DNA from: Gammaproteobacteria bacterium
Lineage (GTDB): Bacteria > Pseudomonadota > Gammaproteobacteria > SG8-11
Direction: 5' to 3'
DNA length: 51,714 bases
NCBI GenBank assembly: GCA_013151345.1
Contig: JAADIM010000008.1
Coordinates: 1-51,714, forward strand
Position numbers and translations under genes: made by a program. The notes under the pieces are model-generated. The model did no database searches. It had not been told where the DNA came from and saw nothing but the letters and a program-made list of their open reading frames with translations. Positions 44,763 through 51,714 of the stretch are shown one piece after another. The first letter of the stretch is position 1. Each line of letters opens with the position of its first letter.

Positions 44763-45335
44763 AAGAAGCTGTTTGTAACAAACTGACACGCAACGCCGAC
44801 GGCTGCGCTACTGTGAATTATGTATACCGGGACCCAACGATCATGGAATAAATAGCACAATAAATAACTCTAATAGTAGTTACAAATGATCGACTAGCAA
44901 GCCATGATTGGGTTGAAACAAGATTTAAATAACGTTCTTATAATAATTTATTATATATAGTGAGTGTATCGCTAAATAACAGGTCAAATCCAAGATCAAA
45001 ATTGCAGCAGCGTCTTTGGCTTAACACCAAATTTGAGGCCTAACAGATTAATTACATGAGCCCACAACCCAACATATCGATCATAAAATCTACTGGTGTT
45101 GATACACACAGGCCGCAGCTTCACCAACCACACTCATTGCGCTAAGACTAATAACTGATGAGAATTTGGTTTTTTAATAACCTTATCTAAGCTACGTCAA
45201 CTCCACGATAGCCTTGTTTTTCCGGTAGCTATGTAAGCCTTTGCAATTTAAGTATGCGGCCTGACTTTATTGACTTATCACGTAGGATCCACCTAATATT
45301 GAAGTTGGTGACGAAATGGATTTTTTTCTGGAAAT
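44763..45335. other. Divergent region upstream of the GGDEF-EAL gene
   Basis: This is non-coding as far as I can tell, AT-rich, with no repeat array, riboswitch or strong promoter recognised. It must hold start signals for the GGDEF-EAL gene (-) and the small Cys-rich gene (+). Confidence 0.4.
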
Positions 45336-45800
45336 ATGAACTACCCGACAACAAATTTTTTTGTCCTTTTTATAATTACTTCACTCGTCCTGCTGCCTAT
45401 GCGTTCAGGCTTGGCGTGTCAGAACGCCTCTGCGCACAAAAATAACAATGAACAAAATAGTGATGACTGCGCCCATCATCAAAACACCTCACGTATCGGC
45501 ACTTTCTCTTCGGACACTTATCCAGGTTCCTCATATTCAGATTTTTCTCTTTCAAAAGATGTCAAACTAAACACACAACAGATCATAATGGCTGATATTA
45601 ATAAATCAGACCATATAAATCACGATACGGTTTGTGATAGCGAATGCTGCAGCAGTTGCGCTCATAGCTTTTCTGCGTTGTCTACTTTGATTAATTTAAC
45701 CGGCAAATCTATGCCACCACCCTATTTCTACTCTACTTCGTTCTTTAAGGAACCAGACCTAACACTACATCATCCTCCTCCAATTTTTTTCTTCCTTTAG
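45336..45800 (+). CDS. Small exported Cys/His-rich protein of unknown function
   Basis: The 154-residue product has a signal-like N-terminus (FFVLFIITSLVLLPMRSG, then LACQN). The middle is polar and Ser/Asn/His-rich. Near residue 100 it has a dense cysteine group (CDSECCSSCAH). It ends FKEPDLTLHHPPPIFFFL. Layout and Cys/His content resemble small periplasmic proteins that head metal-efflux operons, but no efflux gene is adjacent, so this is only a hint. The ribosome-binding site is weak. Degenerate repeats begin at its stop codon. Confidence 0.5.
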   Translation: MNYPTTNFFVLFIITSLVLLPMRSGLACQNASAHKNNNEQNSDDCAHHQNTSRIGTFSSDTYPGSSYSDFSLSKDVKLNTQQIIMADINKSDHINHDTVCDSECCSSCAHSFSALSTLINLTGKSMPPPYFYSTSFFKEPDLTLHHPPPIFFFL

Positions 45801-45850
45801 TTACTAATAAGTAGTTCTATAAGTAAATTTATAAGTAGTTTTATAGATAG
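45798..45850. repeat. Degenerate 11-14-bp repeats starting at a stop codon
   Basis: From the TAG stop the sequence runs TTACTAATAAGTAG, TTCTATAAGTAAA, TTTATAAGTAG, TTTTATAGATAG. Most units end in TAG or TAA. The array lies between the Cys-rich gene and the Sel1 gene. Confidence 0.7.
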
Positions 45851-45923
45851 TCCTACAAACAATCTCAAAGAAACAATCTATGCGGTTCTACTCGTGTAAA
45901 TATTTATGCGTAGAGAGGAATTC

Positions 45924-46805
45924 ATGTTCTATTTTATATTCTATAAAGTACCAGCAACATTAGCATCAATACCTAAATTACGCGTTAACATAATCGTAGT
46001 GGCAGTAATACTTAATACAATGAGCCTCAGTCCGTTATGCAACCCCGCTATGGCTAGCCCTACAAGGGCAACCCTGTCGAAAGACCTATTTGAAAAAGAA
46101 GAAAATATTGCAGCGCTGGTCAATAATCTTAAGTCTCTGGCTAAAAGAGGTGACGCTAAAGCACAATTTAGATTAGGCGCATTGTACGCAGAAGGCAAAG
46201 GTGTAAAGAAAAACTATAAACAGACAATAAAGTGGTGGTTAGCCGCTTCAAATAATAACTATGCAGCTGCTCAATATAATTTGGGTATTCTCTACCATGG
46301 CGGAATTGGTACTAGCAAAAACCATATCAAAGGAATTGAACTGATAGAGAAAGCGGCTAAAAATGGCCATATACTCGCCCAATCGCTTCTTGCAGATGAA
46401 TACGCTTTTCATACTGATGAATTTAGTGATCAATCTAAAGCAATAAAATGGTACACAGCGGCGGCAAAAAATGGTTATCCCCCGGCTCAGTTTAATCTTG
46501 GTGTTATTTATGAACGTGGGCGAGGCGTAAAAAAGAACGTTAATGAAGCAATACGATGGTGGCAAAAAGCAGCCAAGAATAACCATCCATATGCTCAATA
46601 TAATCTTGGCTATGTCTATGAAAACACCTCTGATTTCAGCAATAATTTCATAGAGGCATTTAAATGGTATACAATAGCAGCGAGTAACGGTGAGTCACAA
46701 TCAAAAATCGGCTTGCAACGTATTAAGAAAAAAATGAGCAACGAACAACTGGATAAAGCGAACATTGAAGTGAACAACTGGTTAAACCTCAAGTTATCTA
46801 ATTAA
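45924..46805 (+). CDS. Sel1-like repeat protein, exported
   Basis: Sel1 repeats are TPR-like helical pairs that bind other proteins. After a long hydrophobic N-terminus (~20-45, IIVVAVILNTMSLSPL, probable signal peptide cut near A-M-A-S) there are about five or six repeats of the form A-x-A-Q-F/Y-x-L-G-x-x-Y-x-x-G-x-G-V-x-K-N-x-x-x-A-I-x-W-W-x-x-A-A. Examples begin AKAQFRLGALYAEGKGV, AAAQYNLGILYHGGIG and PPAQFNLGVIYERGRGV. ATG 45924 has GAGG 6 bases upstream; a codon 18 bp earlier is open but less likely. The partner is unknown. Confidence 0.88.
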   Translation: MFYFIFYKVPATLASIPKLRVNIIVVAVILNTMSLSPLCNPAMASPTRATLSKDLFEKEENIAALVNNLKSLAKRGDAKAQFRLGALYAEGKGVKKNYKQTIKWWLAASNNNYAAAQYNLGILYHGGIGTSKNHIKGIELIEKAAKNGHILAQSLLADEYAFHTDEFSDQSKAIKWYTAAAKNGYPPAQFNLGVIYERGRGVKKNVNEAIRWWQKAAKNNHPYAQYNLGYVYENTSDFSNNFIEAFKWYTIAASNGESQSKIGLQRIKKKMSNEQLDKANIEVNNWLNLKLSN

Positions 46806-46874
46806 ACCTACATTATTGAAAATAAAGAACCTTTCTAATTAAAAAATCAACATTTTGCACGAGGATTGTAAATT

Positions 46875-47312
46875 TTGAAAAAAATACTTGTTACGATCGA
46901 TTTCTCTGACACGGCAAAAGAAGCATTAAATCAGGCCATTACTTTGGCGCATGATACCAATACCGAGATATATTTGCTCTATGTCGCTCCTGCAAATCCG
47001 GACTACATCGGCCTTAAAACAATTAATCAACGTGAACGCGAAGAATTGTCTGAGATACTACACAAAGAACATGCACAGCTGCATGAAATGGCGCATGCGT
47101 TAACGAAACGAGGCGTTAAATCTAAGGCCCTGATTATGCAAGGCGACATAGTCGATTCTATACTTCATGAAGCAGATAAAATAAATGTGGATTTGATCGT
47201 AATGGGATCACATGGCTATAGCGGGCTGACTCGCGCTTTATTAGGCAGTATAAGTGAAGGCGTCTTAAAAAAAACAACCTGCCCTATCCTTATTGTGCCT
47301 CATCGAGAATAA
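46875..47312 (+). CDS. Universal stress protein (UspA family)
   Basis: This is a single-domain, 145-residue cytoplasmic Usp protein. The N-terminus KKILVTIDFSDTAKEALNQA is typical. The ATP-binding motif G-x2-G-x9-G-S is complete (GSHGYSGLTRALLGSIS), suggesting the nucleotide-binding subgroup. The start is TTG, with GAGGA 9 bases upstream. It follows the Sel1 gene by 69 bp. Members help survival under stress or growth arrest; the specific trigger cannot be read here. Confidence 0.93.
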   Translation: MKKILVTIDFSDTAKEALNQAITLAHDTNTEIYLLYVAPANPDYIGLKTINQREREELSEILHKEHAQLHEMAHALTKRGVKSKALIMQGDIVDSILHEADKINVDLIVMGSHGYSGLTRALLGSISEGVLKKTTCPILIVPHRE

Positions 47313-47400
47313 TTAGTTTGCACCCATGGGAGCATTTACTTTGAAGTACTTTTAAACCAGGACATGCTTAGTGGTGCGCGTAATTAATAATACTCGTAAT

Positions 47401-47925
47401 TTAAACCGCCGTCATAGTAGCATCAAGATTCAAGTCATTACAAAAACCAATAAATTCTTCTCGCAATTTTGCGATGGAAATGTCAGACGGAACACTTATA
47501 CTCATTTGCAGAGAAAACATTTTTGTGCCTGTATGCGCGGCTGAATAACTGCTGGTGTCCATTTCCTCGATATTTATATTACGTGCTGACAAATATGCCG
47601 CGACATCGTGAACAATGCCAGGATGATCCATCGAAATCACGGTTATGTTATATGGCACACGTGACGCTATAGGTGCTTTCAATTCTGTTCGTTTAAACAA
47701 TATAGCCAAGCCATATTTTTCCTGTAAGGCACGAAGTTCATTTTCCAATGCCTCAATTACAATATCACTGCTTCCAACTAACATTAATAATGCAAATTCC
47801 CCTCCTAATACCGTCATACGGCTTTCTGTAATATTGCCGCCACAATCTAAGATAGTTTTCGATAGATCATTGACGATCCCAGGTCTATCTTGACCTACTG
47901 CAGTAATAACAATATATTTACCCAT
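47401..47925 (-). CDS. Tandem ACT-domain protein, GcvR-like
   Basis: GcvR-type proteins carry two ACT domains and, in E. coli, hold GcvA in its repressing state when glycine is low. The two ACT starts are visible: YIVITAVGQDRPGIVNDLSK (residue ~4) and YNITVISMDHPGIVHDVAAYL (~92). The length is 174 from ATG 47925, which has GGGTGA upstream; ten more codons are open. No gcvA or gcv genes are near, so the regulatory target is unknown. Its stop region shows a short AATTACG direct repeat, 16 bp apart. Confidence 0.85.
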   Translation of the reverse strand: MGKYIVITAVGQDRPGIVNDLSKTILDCGGNITESRMTVLGGEFALLMLVGSSDIVIEALENELRALQEKYGLAILFKRTELKAPIASRVPYNITVISMDHPGIVHDVAAYLSARNINIEEMDTSSYSAAHTGTKMFSLQMSISVPSDISIAKLREEFIGFCNDLNLDATMTAV

Positions 47926-48011
47926 AAAATATTCACCCAAATAATAATAGCGCAATATAAAACTGTACTACATTTACTAGTTACCTATCTCCGAATTTAC
48001 TATATTTGTCC

Positions 48012-48401
48012 TTAGTCTTTATCATCAGTACCAAACAATTGATCAAGCTTGATTTTCGCCTTGTCAGTGTCAGACAAACCAGACGAATCATTATCTTTCT
48101 GATCGCTGCCAAATAACATTTCTAATTCTGCACGGGCTTTTTGCGCAGCTGAGTCTCTTTCTTTATCATAAACGGCAGGCTGCGCTTTAAAATAATCACA
48201 AAAATTTGATCGTTCCTTATTACTTACATCTTCTGCTACGGGTTCCCGACAGCTGTTATTACTGCGTGCATCATAAAATTTGCACATTCGGCAGACGTGA
48301 ACATCTAATTTACACGCGGGACACTCATCATGCCTATTAAACGGTGTTAATAAGGATGATAGAGACTCACCACATTTCCAGCAAACCACCGTATCGGACA
48401 T
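48012..48401 (-). CDS. Zinc-ribbon protein with a duplicated C-terminal motif
   Basis: I do not recognise a characterised function. The 129-residue product has three C-x2-C pairs: CWKC (7/10), CPAC (27/30) and CRMC (37/40). Two further cysteines lie at ~51 and ~68, so one or two zinc sites are likely. The C-terminal part contains two copies of a short motif, ARAELEMLFGSDQKD and AKIKLDQLFGTDDKD, separated by a flexible linker. It lies between glnS and the GcvR-like gene on the same strand, 86 bp after glnS. Confidence 0.75.
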   Translation of the reverse strand: MSDTVVCWKCGESLSSLLTPFNRHDECPACKLDVHVCRMCKFYDARSNNSCREPVAEDVSNKERSNFCDYFKAQPAVYDKERDSAAQKARAELEMLFGSDQKDNDSSGLSDTDKAKIKLDQLFGTDDKD

Positions 48402-48487
48402 TATATAGGCCTTCCTTTTATGCCGTTTCTAACACATTTTGTAAACCTGTTTGTGACTAAAATAATTAACCACTATTTCGTATACTT

Positions 48488-50188
48488 CTATTGTTTCCGT
48501 TCAATTTTAGCCCAGGTATCACGCAATGTAACAACCCTGTTAAAAACGGGCACATTGCCTGGCAAGTGCATAGAGTCCAGACAAAAATAACCTTCACGTT
48601 CAAACTGAAACTGTTCTCCTGCCTGTGCTTCAGCCAGACTCGGCTCTATATAACAATGTGCGAGTGTGCGCAGAGAGTCAGAATTGATAAGATCTTTATA
48701 ATCACTTCCGTCTTTCGTTGCATCAGATGCATCAGGAGTGGGATGTTTAAACAAGCGGTCATACAAGCGAATTTCTGCTTGCAGTGCGTGTTTTGCTGAG
48801 ACCCAATGAATCACCCCTTTTACTTTTCGATCCTCCGGGTTCTTTCCAAGTGTATCTGCGTCATAACTACAATGTAATTCAATGATATTACCATGCGCGT
48901 CCTTTATGACATTATCACAGCGGATAACATACGCATTACGCAAACGTACTTCACCACCCACTGTCAGCCTTTTGAATTTTTTTGGTGGTACTTCGGCAAA
49001 ATCATGCTGATCGATATAAATTTCATTACTTAATTGAATAACACGCGTTCCCATAACCTCATCTTGCGGATGATTAGCGGCCGGTAACTCTTCAACATCA
49101 CTTTCTGAATAGTTCGTTATTATGACTTTCAAGGGATGCAATACGGCCATTCGCCGAGCTGCTGTCTCGTTCAAATCAGTCCGAATACAATCTTCAAGTA
49201 CCGCCATTTCTACAATATTGTCTACCTTGGTTACGCCAATCCGTTGGCAAAAATTTCGAAGCGCCCTAGGCGTATAACCGCGTCGTCTTAAGCCTGCAAT
49301 AGTTGGCATGCGCGGGTCGTCCCAACCTGCTACCAATCCCTCATCAACCAGCTCAGTCAACTTACGCTTACTGGTAACTGCATATTCCAAGTTTAACCTG
49401 GAAAATTCGATTTGCTGCGGATGACAACTTACCTCTAGTTCCTCCAGGAACCAATTATATAATGGCCGGTGATCCTCAAATTCCAATGTACATAAAGAAT
49501 GAGTGATGCCCTCAATCGAATCGGATATACAATGTGTATAATCATACATTGGGTAAATACACCATGCTTCGCCGGTCTGGTGATGCACAACACCATGGCG
49601 AATACGATAAATAGCTGGATCACGTAAATTAATATTTGGCGAAGTCATATCAATTTTGGCGCGTAACACACATGCTCCATCCTGGAATTCACCGGCACGC
49701 ATCCGTGCAAACAACTCAAGATTTTCATCCACAGTGCGTTCGCGATAAGGGCTGTCCTTGCCAGGTTCTGTTAGCGTACCCCTGTAGGCACGTATTTGTT
49801 CAGCATTCAGATCACACACATAGGCCTTATTCTTTTTGATAAGCTGAACGGCATAGTCATATAATTGCTTAAAATAATCTGATGCAAAATACAATCGGTC
49901 TTGCCAATCAAACCCCAGCCAATGCACATCATTCATTATCGCGTTGACAAATTCTTTATTTTCTTTATGTGGATTTGTATCATCGAACCGGAGATTACAA
50001 GTTCCGTTATAATCATTTGCGATTCCAAAGTTAAGTGCGATGGATTTGGCGTGGCCTATATGTAAATAACCATTTGGCTCTGGTGGGAAACGCGTCGCTA
50101 CACAACCATCATTTTTACCTGTTACCAGATCTTCATCAATGATGTGCCGTATAAAGTTACTAGGCCGGGTGTTTTCGCCATCAGTCAT
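48488..50188 (-). CDS. glnS: Glutaminyl-tRNA synthetase
   Basis: GlnRS charges tRNA-Gln directly. It is a class I synthetase with the HIGH motif in [15 protein letters not shown] (~35-50). The KMSKS equivalent is VTSKRKL near 270, where E. coli has VMSKRKL, followed by [18 protein letters not shown]. The 566 residues also show the anticodon-binding beta-barrels and the insert [21 protein letters not shown] lies before the ATG. Direct charging means the GatCAB route is not needed for Gln, in line with a gammaproteobacterium. Confidence 0.98.
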   Translation of the reverse strand: MTDGENTRPSNFIRHIIDEDLVTGKNDGCVATRFPPEPNGYLHIGHAKSIALNFGIANDYNGTCNLRFDDTNPHKENKEFVNAIMNDVHWLGFDWQDRLYFASDYFKQLYDYAVQLIKKNKAYVCDLNAEQIRAYRGTLTEPGKDSPYRERTVDENLELFARMRAGEFQDGACVLRAKIDMTSPNINLRDPAIYRIRHGVVHHQTGEAWCIYPMYDYTHCISDSIEGITHSLCTLEFEDHRPLYNWFLEELEVSCHPQQIEFSRLNLEYAVTSKRKLTELVDEGLVAGWDDPRMPTIAGLRRRGYTPRALRNFCQRIGVTKVDNIVEMAVLEDCIRTDLNETAARRMAVLHPLKVIITNYSESDVEELPAANHPQDEVMGTRVIQLSNEIYIDQHDFAEVPPKKFKRLTVGGEVRLRNAYVIRCDNVIKDAHGNIIELHCSYDADTLGKNPEDRKVKGVIHWVSAKHALQAEIRLYDRLFKHPTPDASDATKDGSDYKDLINSDSLRTLAHCYIEPSLAEAQAGEQFQFEREGYFCLDSMHLPGNVPVFNRVVTLRDTWAKIERKQ

Positions 50189-50333
50189 ATAGCTTTAATT
50201 CCTTAATTTTGCGGGAGATTTTTCAAGAATCTCTACGTTAATCTTTCCTAGACTAGAAAAATATTGATCGTAATCCTCGGATAGTATCATATTCTTACAA
50301 ACCCGATTATTAGTAACAAATAATTAGCCACAA

Positions 50334-50364
50334 AAAACCCCCGGAGCAAGCCCACGGGGGTTTT
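50334..50364 (-). terminator. Rho-independent terminator of cspA (possibly bidirectional)
   Basis: AAAACCCCCG (50334-50343) and CGGGGGTTTT (50355-50364) form a perfect 10-bp stem with an 11-base loop. On the minus strand a T tract follows. It lies about 35 bp after the cold-shock gene; the weaker T run on the plus strand could also act. Confidence 0.9.
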
Positions 50365-50397
50365 ATTAAAGCTAAATTTGTAATAATTAAATTAGCT

Positions 50398-50598
50398 TTA
50401 TACGGTAACCTGCGTTGCTTGTGGCCCTTTAGGACCATCTTCAACTTCAAAGGTTACCGACTGACCTTCAGCCAAAGACCGAAAACCATCGCTCGCAATT
50501 GCAGAAAAATGTACGAATACATCTTTCGATCCATCTTCCGGTGTGATAAACCCAAACCCCTTCGAGTCGTTAAACCACTTAACAGTACCTGTAGCCAT
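50398..50598 (-). CDS. Cold-shock protein, CspA family
   Basis: This 66-residue OB-fold RNA chaperone has RNP1 (KGFGFI) and RNP2 (DVFVHFSAI), and starts [16 protein letters not shown] as usual. GAGGT lies 7 bases before the ATG. The upstream region suggests a long leader (over 100 bases), which in this family often carries temperature-dependent control; TAGAAT near 50703 is a possible -10. It has its own terminator, so it is monocistronic. Which Csp paralogue it is cannot be told. Confidence 0.96.
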   Translation of the reverse strand: MATGTVKWFNDSKGFGFITPEDGSKDVFVHFSAIASDGFRSLAEGQSVTFEVEDGPKGPQATQVTV

Positions 50599-50846
50599 AT
50601 AAATACCTCAAAATATTAAAATAATTGTTCAATTGCATAACTTGACGAGGTAATTTACAGGAGAAAACTCGAGAAACAACCTTGATATTAATACAATCCG
50701 ATTCTATTCTACCTGAAATACGATTAGAAAATCCACATTACAGCAGCAGTTAGCCCAGCAAAAACCGATTCTAACTAACTAATATATAAAATAATTTACG
50801 CTAAATTGATTTTTTTAACTAATCTAGTTTCCAGCAAATCCCATAT

Positions 50847-51107
50847 TCACCCCTTAGTATCGGCAACAAGATATTCTTTTTCAGTTTTATTCAACTGCTT
50901 AATTTCGAATTCGCGCTTACTGGCCGCTGATCGCGATGTCATTACTTCCTTATAAACAAGCTTGACCGGACGCCGGGTACGTGTATATTTCGACGCTAAA
51001 GAATCATTCTGATTATGTTCATCAACCCGCCGCTCAACACCTTTGGCAATACCGGTATATAGGGTATTATCATTACAGCGAACAATATAAACCGACCAGT
51101 CTTGCAC
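50847..51107 (-). CDS. GIY-YIG domain protein, YhbQ/UPF0213-like
   Basis: This 86-residue protein is a stand-alone GIY-YIG nuclease-fold domain. The motif is VYIVRCNDNTLYTGIA, with the catalytic Arg region GVERRVDEHN and the Glu in SKREFEIKQL. The central SKYTRTRRPVKLVYKE is typical of the YhbQ group. Its cellular role is unclear; relatives have been tied to DNA repair or mobile-intron-type cleavage. It lies 27 bp after the DnaJ-related gene. Confidence 0.9.
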   Translation of the reverse strand: MQDWSVYIVRCNDNTLYTGIAKGVERRVDEHNQNDSLASKYTRTRRPVKLVYKEVMTSRSAASKREFEIKQLNKTEKEYLVADTKG

Positions 51108-51134
51108 AAAAACCCCTTATTCTATGCCCACTGC

Positions 51135-51713
51135 TTATTTTAACCCACTACGCAACAGCGTCTCATAAGCTTCGCGTATTTCCCGAAATCGTGCCGCATC
51201 TCCACCTTTATCGGGATGATATTCTCGCGCCAGTCTACGATAAGTGTGCTTCACCGTAGACAATACGGCATCTGCTGGCAATTCCAATGTTTGCAGCGCC
51301 TCCATCCGCTTATCAACAGCCAAAAAATGTTCCCAAAAACCAGCCAATAATTTATCTACATCAGCCCCCTCTGTCACCTCAAAGTTATTCCAGTCCAAAT
51401 AATAGTCACGTATTTTAGATTCAGCGCGCTCTGCTGGCAGGTCTGTTAGGCCTGACTCCTGTAACGGCTCCAAGCAGATCGCAAGTGGCGAGATAGATAA
51501 ATACCAGCCCTCGTTAAAAAATACTGTTTGCATCTGATATAACGTATGCATTATCAGAAAATGCTTGCGAAAAAGAACCAAACCTGGATCGATATCGTTA
51601 AAAATCATCGCCTCGTTTTTTTGCAGCTTAACCATCAAATCGTACTCACTTATACCCGAAGGTTGTGTTTCGATGATCTCGCGAATGATGGGTAACAAAG
51701 TATTCACTGGCAT
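51135..51713 (-). CDS. DnaJ-related protein with C-terminal J domain
   Basis: The 192-residue protein has an N-terminal 'DNA-J related' domain (~1-125, with ISEYDLMVKLQK, LFRKHFLIMHTLYQMQ and DYYLDWNNFE). A short C-terminal J domain follows, with the DnaK-activating HPD in AREYHPDKGGD. It would act as a DnaK co-chaperone of unknown client. The ATG lies one base from the window edge, so an upstream extension cannot be excluded. It is followed by the GIY-YIG gene. Confidence 0.88.
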   Translation of the reverse strand: MPVNTLLPIIREIIETQPSGISEYDLMVKLQKNEAMIFNDIDPGLVLFRKHFLIMHTLYQMQTVFFNEGWYLSISPLAICLEPLQESGLTDLPAERAESKIRDYYLDWNNFEVTEGADVDKLLAGFWEHFLAVDKRMEALQTLELPADAVLSTVKHTYRRLAREYHPDKGGDAARFREIREAYETLLRSGLK

Positions 51714-51714
51714 A

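Noticed and set aside
45150-45175. CTGATGAG resembling a hammerhead ribozyme core
   Set aside because: The matching GAAA-type strand and the flanking stems are missing.
48488-50188. VTSKRKL in GlnRS as a damaged KMSKS loop
   Set aside because: The residues that contact ATP (S-K-R-K) are kept; Thr for Met at the first position is a tolerated variant.
1-51714. CRISPR arrays, tRNA or rRNA genes, prophage or insertion-sequence genes
   Set aside because: Looked for and not found. The tandem arrays have no spacers and units of only 11-21 bp, so they are not CRISPR.

Overview
The window is a chromosomal segment of a Gram-negative gammaproteobacterium. Evidence is the gene order zapD-yacG / mutT-argJ-secA / M23 peptidase-dciA-lpxC / complete dcw cluster / rnpB, an LPS gene (lpxC), a MurE with the meso-DAP signature, and gammaproteobacterial types of YggX, DjlA, LsrG-like and GlnRS proteins. 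The DNA is AT-rich by eye. I cannot place the order or genus. No tRNA, rRNA, insertion sequence, phage gene or CRISPR array was seen.

Layout. 1-3.4 kb: zapD and yacG (+) converge on a Nudix/ThiE-like fusion and argJ (-). 3.4-9.5 kb: secA, a membrane-anchored M23 endopeptidase, dciA (+) and lpxC. 10-28.3 kb: an uninterrupted minus-strand dcw operon, read mraZ-rsmH-ftsL-ftsI-murE-murF-mraY-murD-ftsW-murG-murC-murB-ddl-ftsQ-ftsA-ftsZ. Most junctions overlap (ATGA, GTGA, TTGA, TAATG). It starts from a consensus promoter (TTGACA-N18-TATAGT) followed by three MraZ boxes with a 10-bp period. A perfect FNR-type box lies further upstream. 28.6-28.9 kb: RNase P RNA (-).

29-51.7 kb is more mixed. It holds a DUF1631 protein behind a perfect CRP-type site, djlA, a lone receiver protein, an A-type Fe-S carrier, an ATP-grasp enzyme, yggX and an AmrS-like radical SAM enzyme. 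It also holds a small outer-membrane barrel candidate, a double PilZ protein, an LsrG-like protein with an Fe-alcohol dehydrogenase, and a DUF3524 glycosyltransferase related to tRNA-queuosine mannosyltransferase. Then come a PAS-GAF-PAS-PAS-GGDEF-EAL protein, small secreted proteins, a Sel1 protein, UspA, a GcvR-like ACT protein, a zinc-ribbon protein, glnS, cspA, a GIY-YIG protein and a DnaJ-related protein. The c-di-GMP theme (GGDEF-EAL plus PilZ) and the envelope and division theme are clear.

The most unusual signal is not a gene. Short tandem duplications with unrelated sequences but similar period (mostly 12-16 bp) recur at gene ends, spanning stop codons or ribosome-binding sites. The clearest are 3' of mutT, lpxC, ftsA, ftsW, murE, mraZ, the Fe-S carrier, the ATP-grasp gene, amrS and the 45.3-kb gene. 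In ftsQ, murC and murD similar repeats lie inside the coding sequence; FtsQ and MurC both end in N-x-x-L-Q-like pentapeptides. A separate ~175-bp imperfect palindrome at 32.05-32.22 kb looks like a MITE. The ATP-grasp gene next to the longest repeat block has a conserved N-terminus encoded upstream of its first ATG, with no standard start codon in frame.
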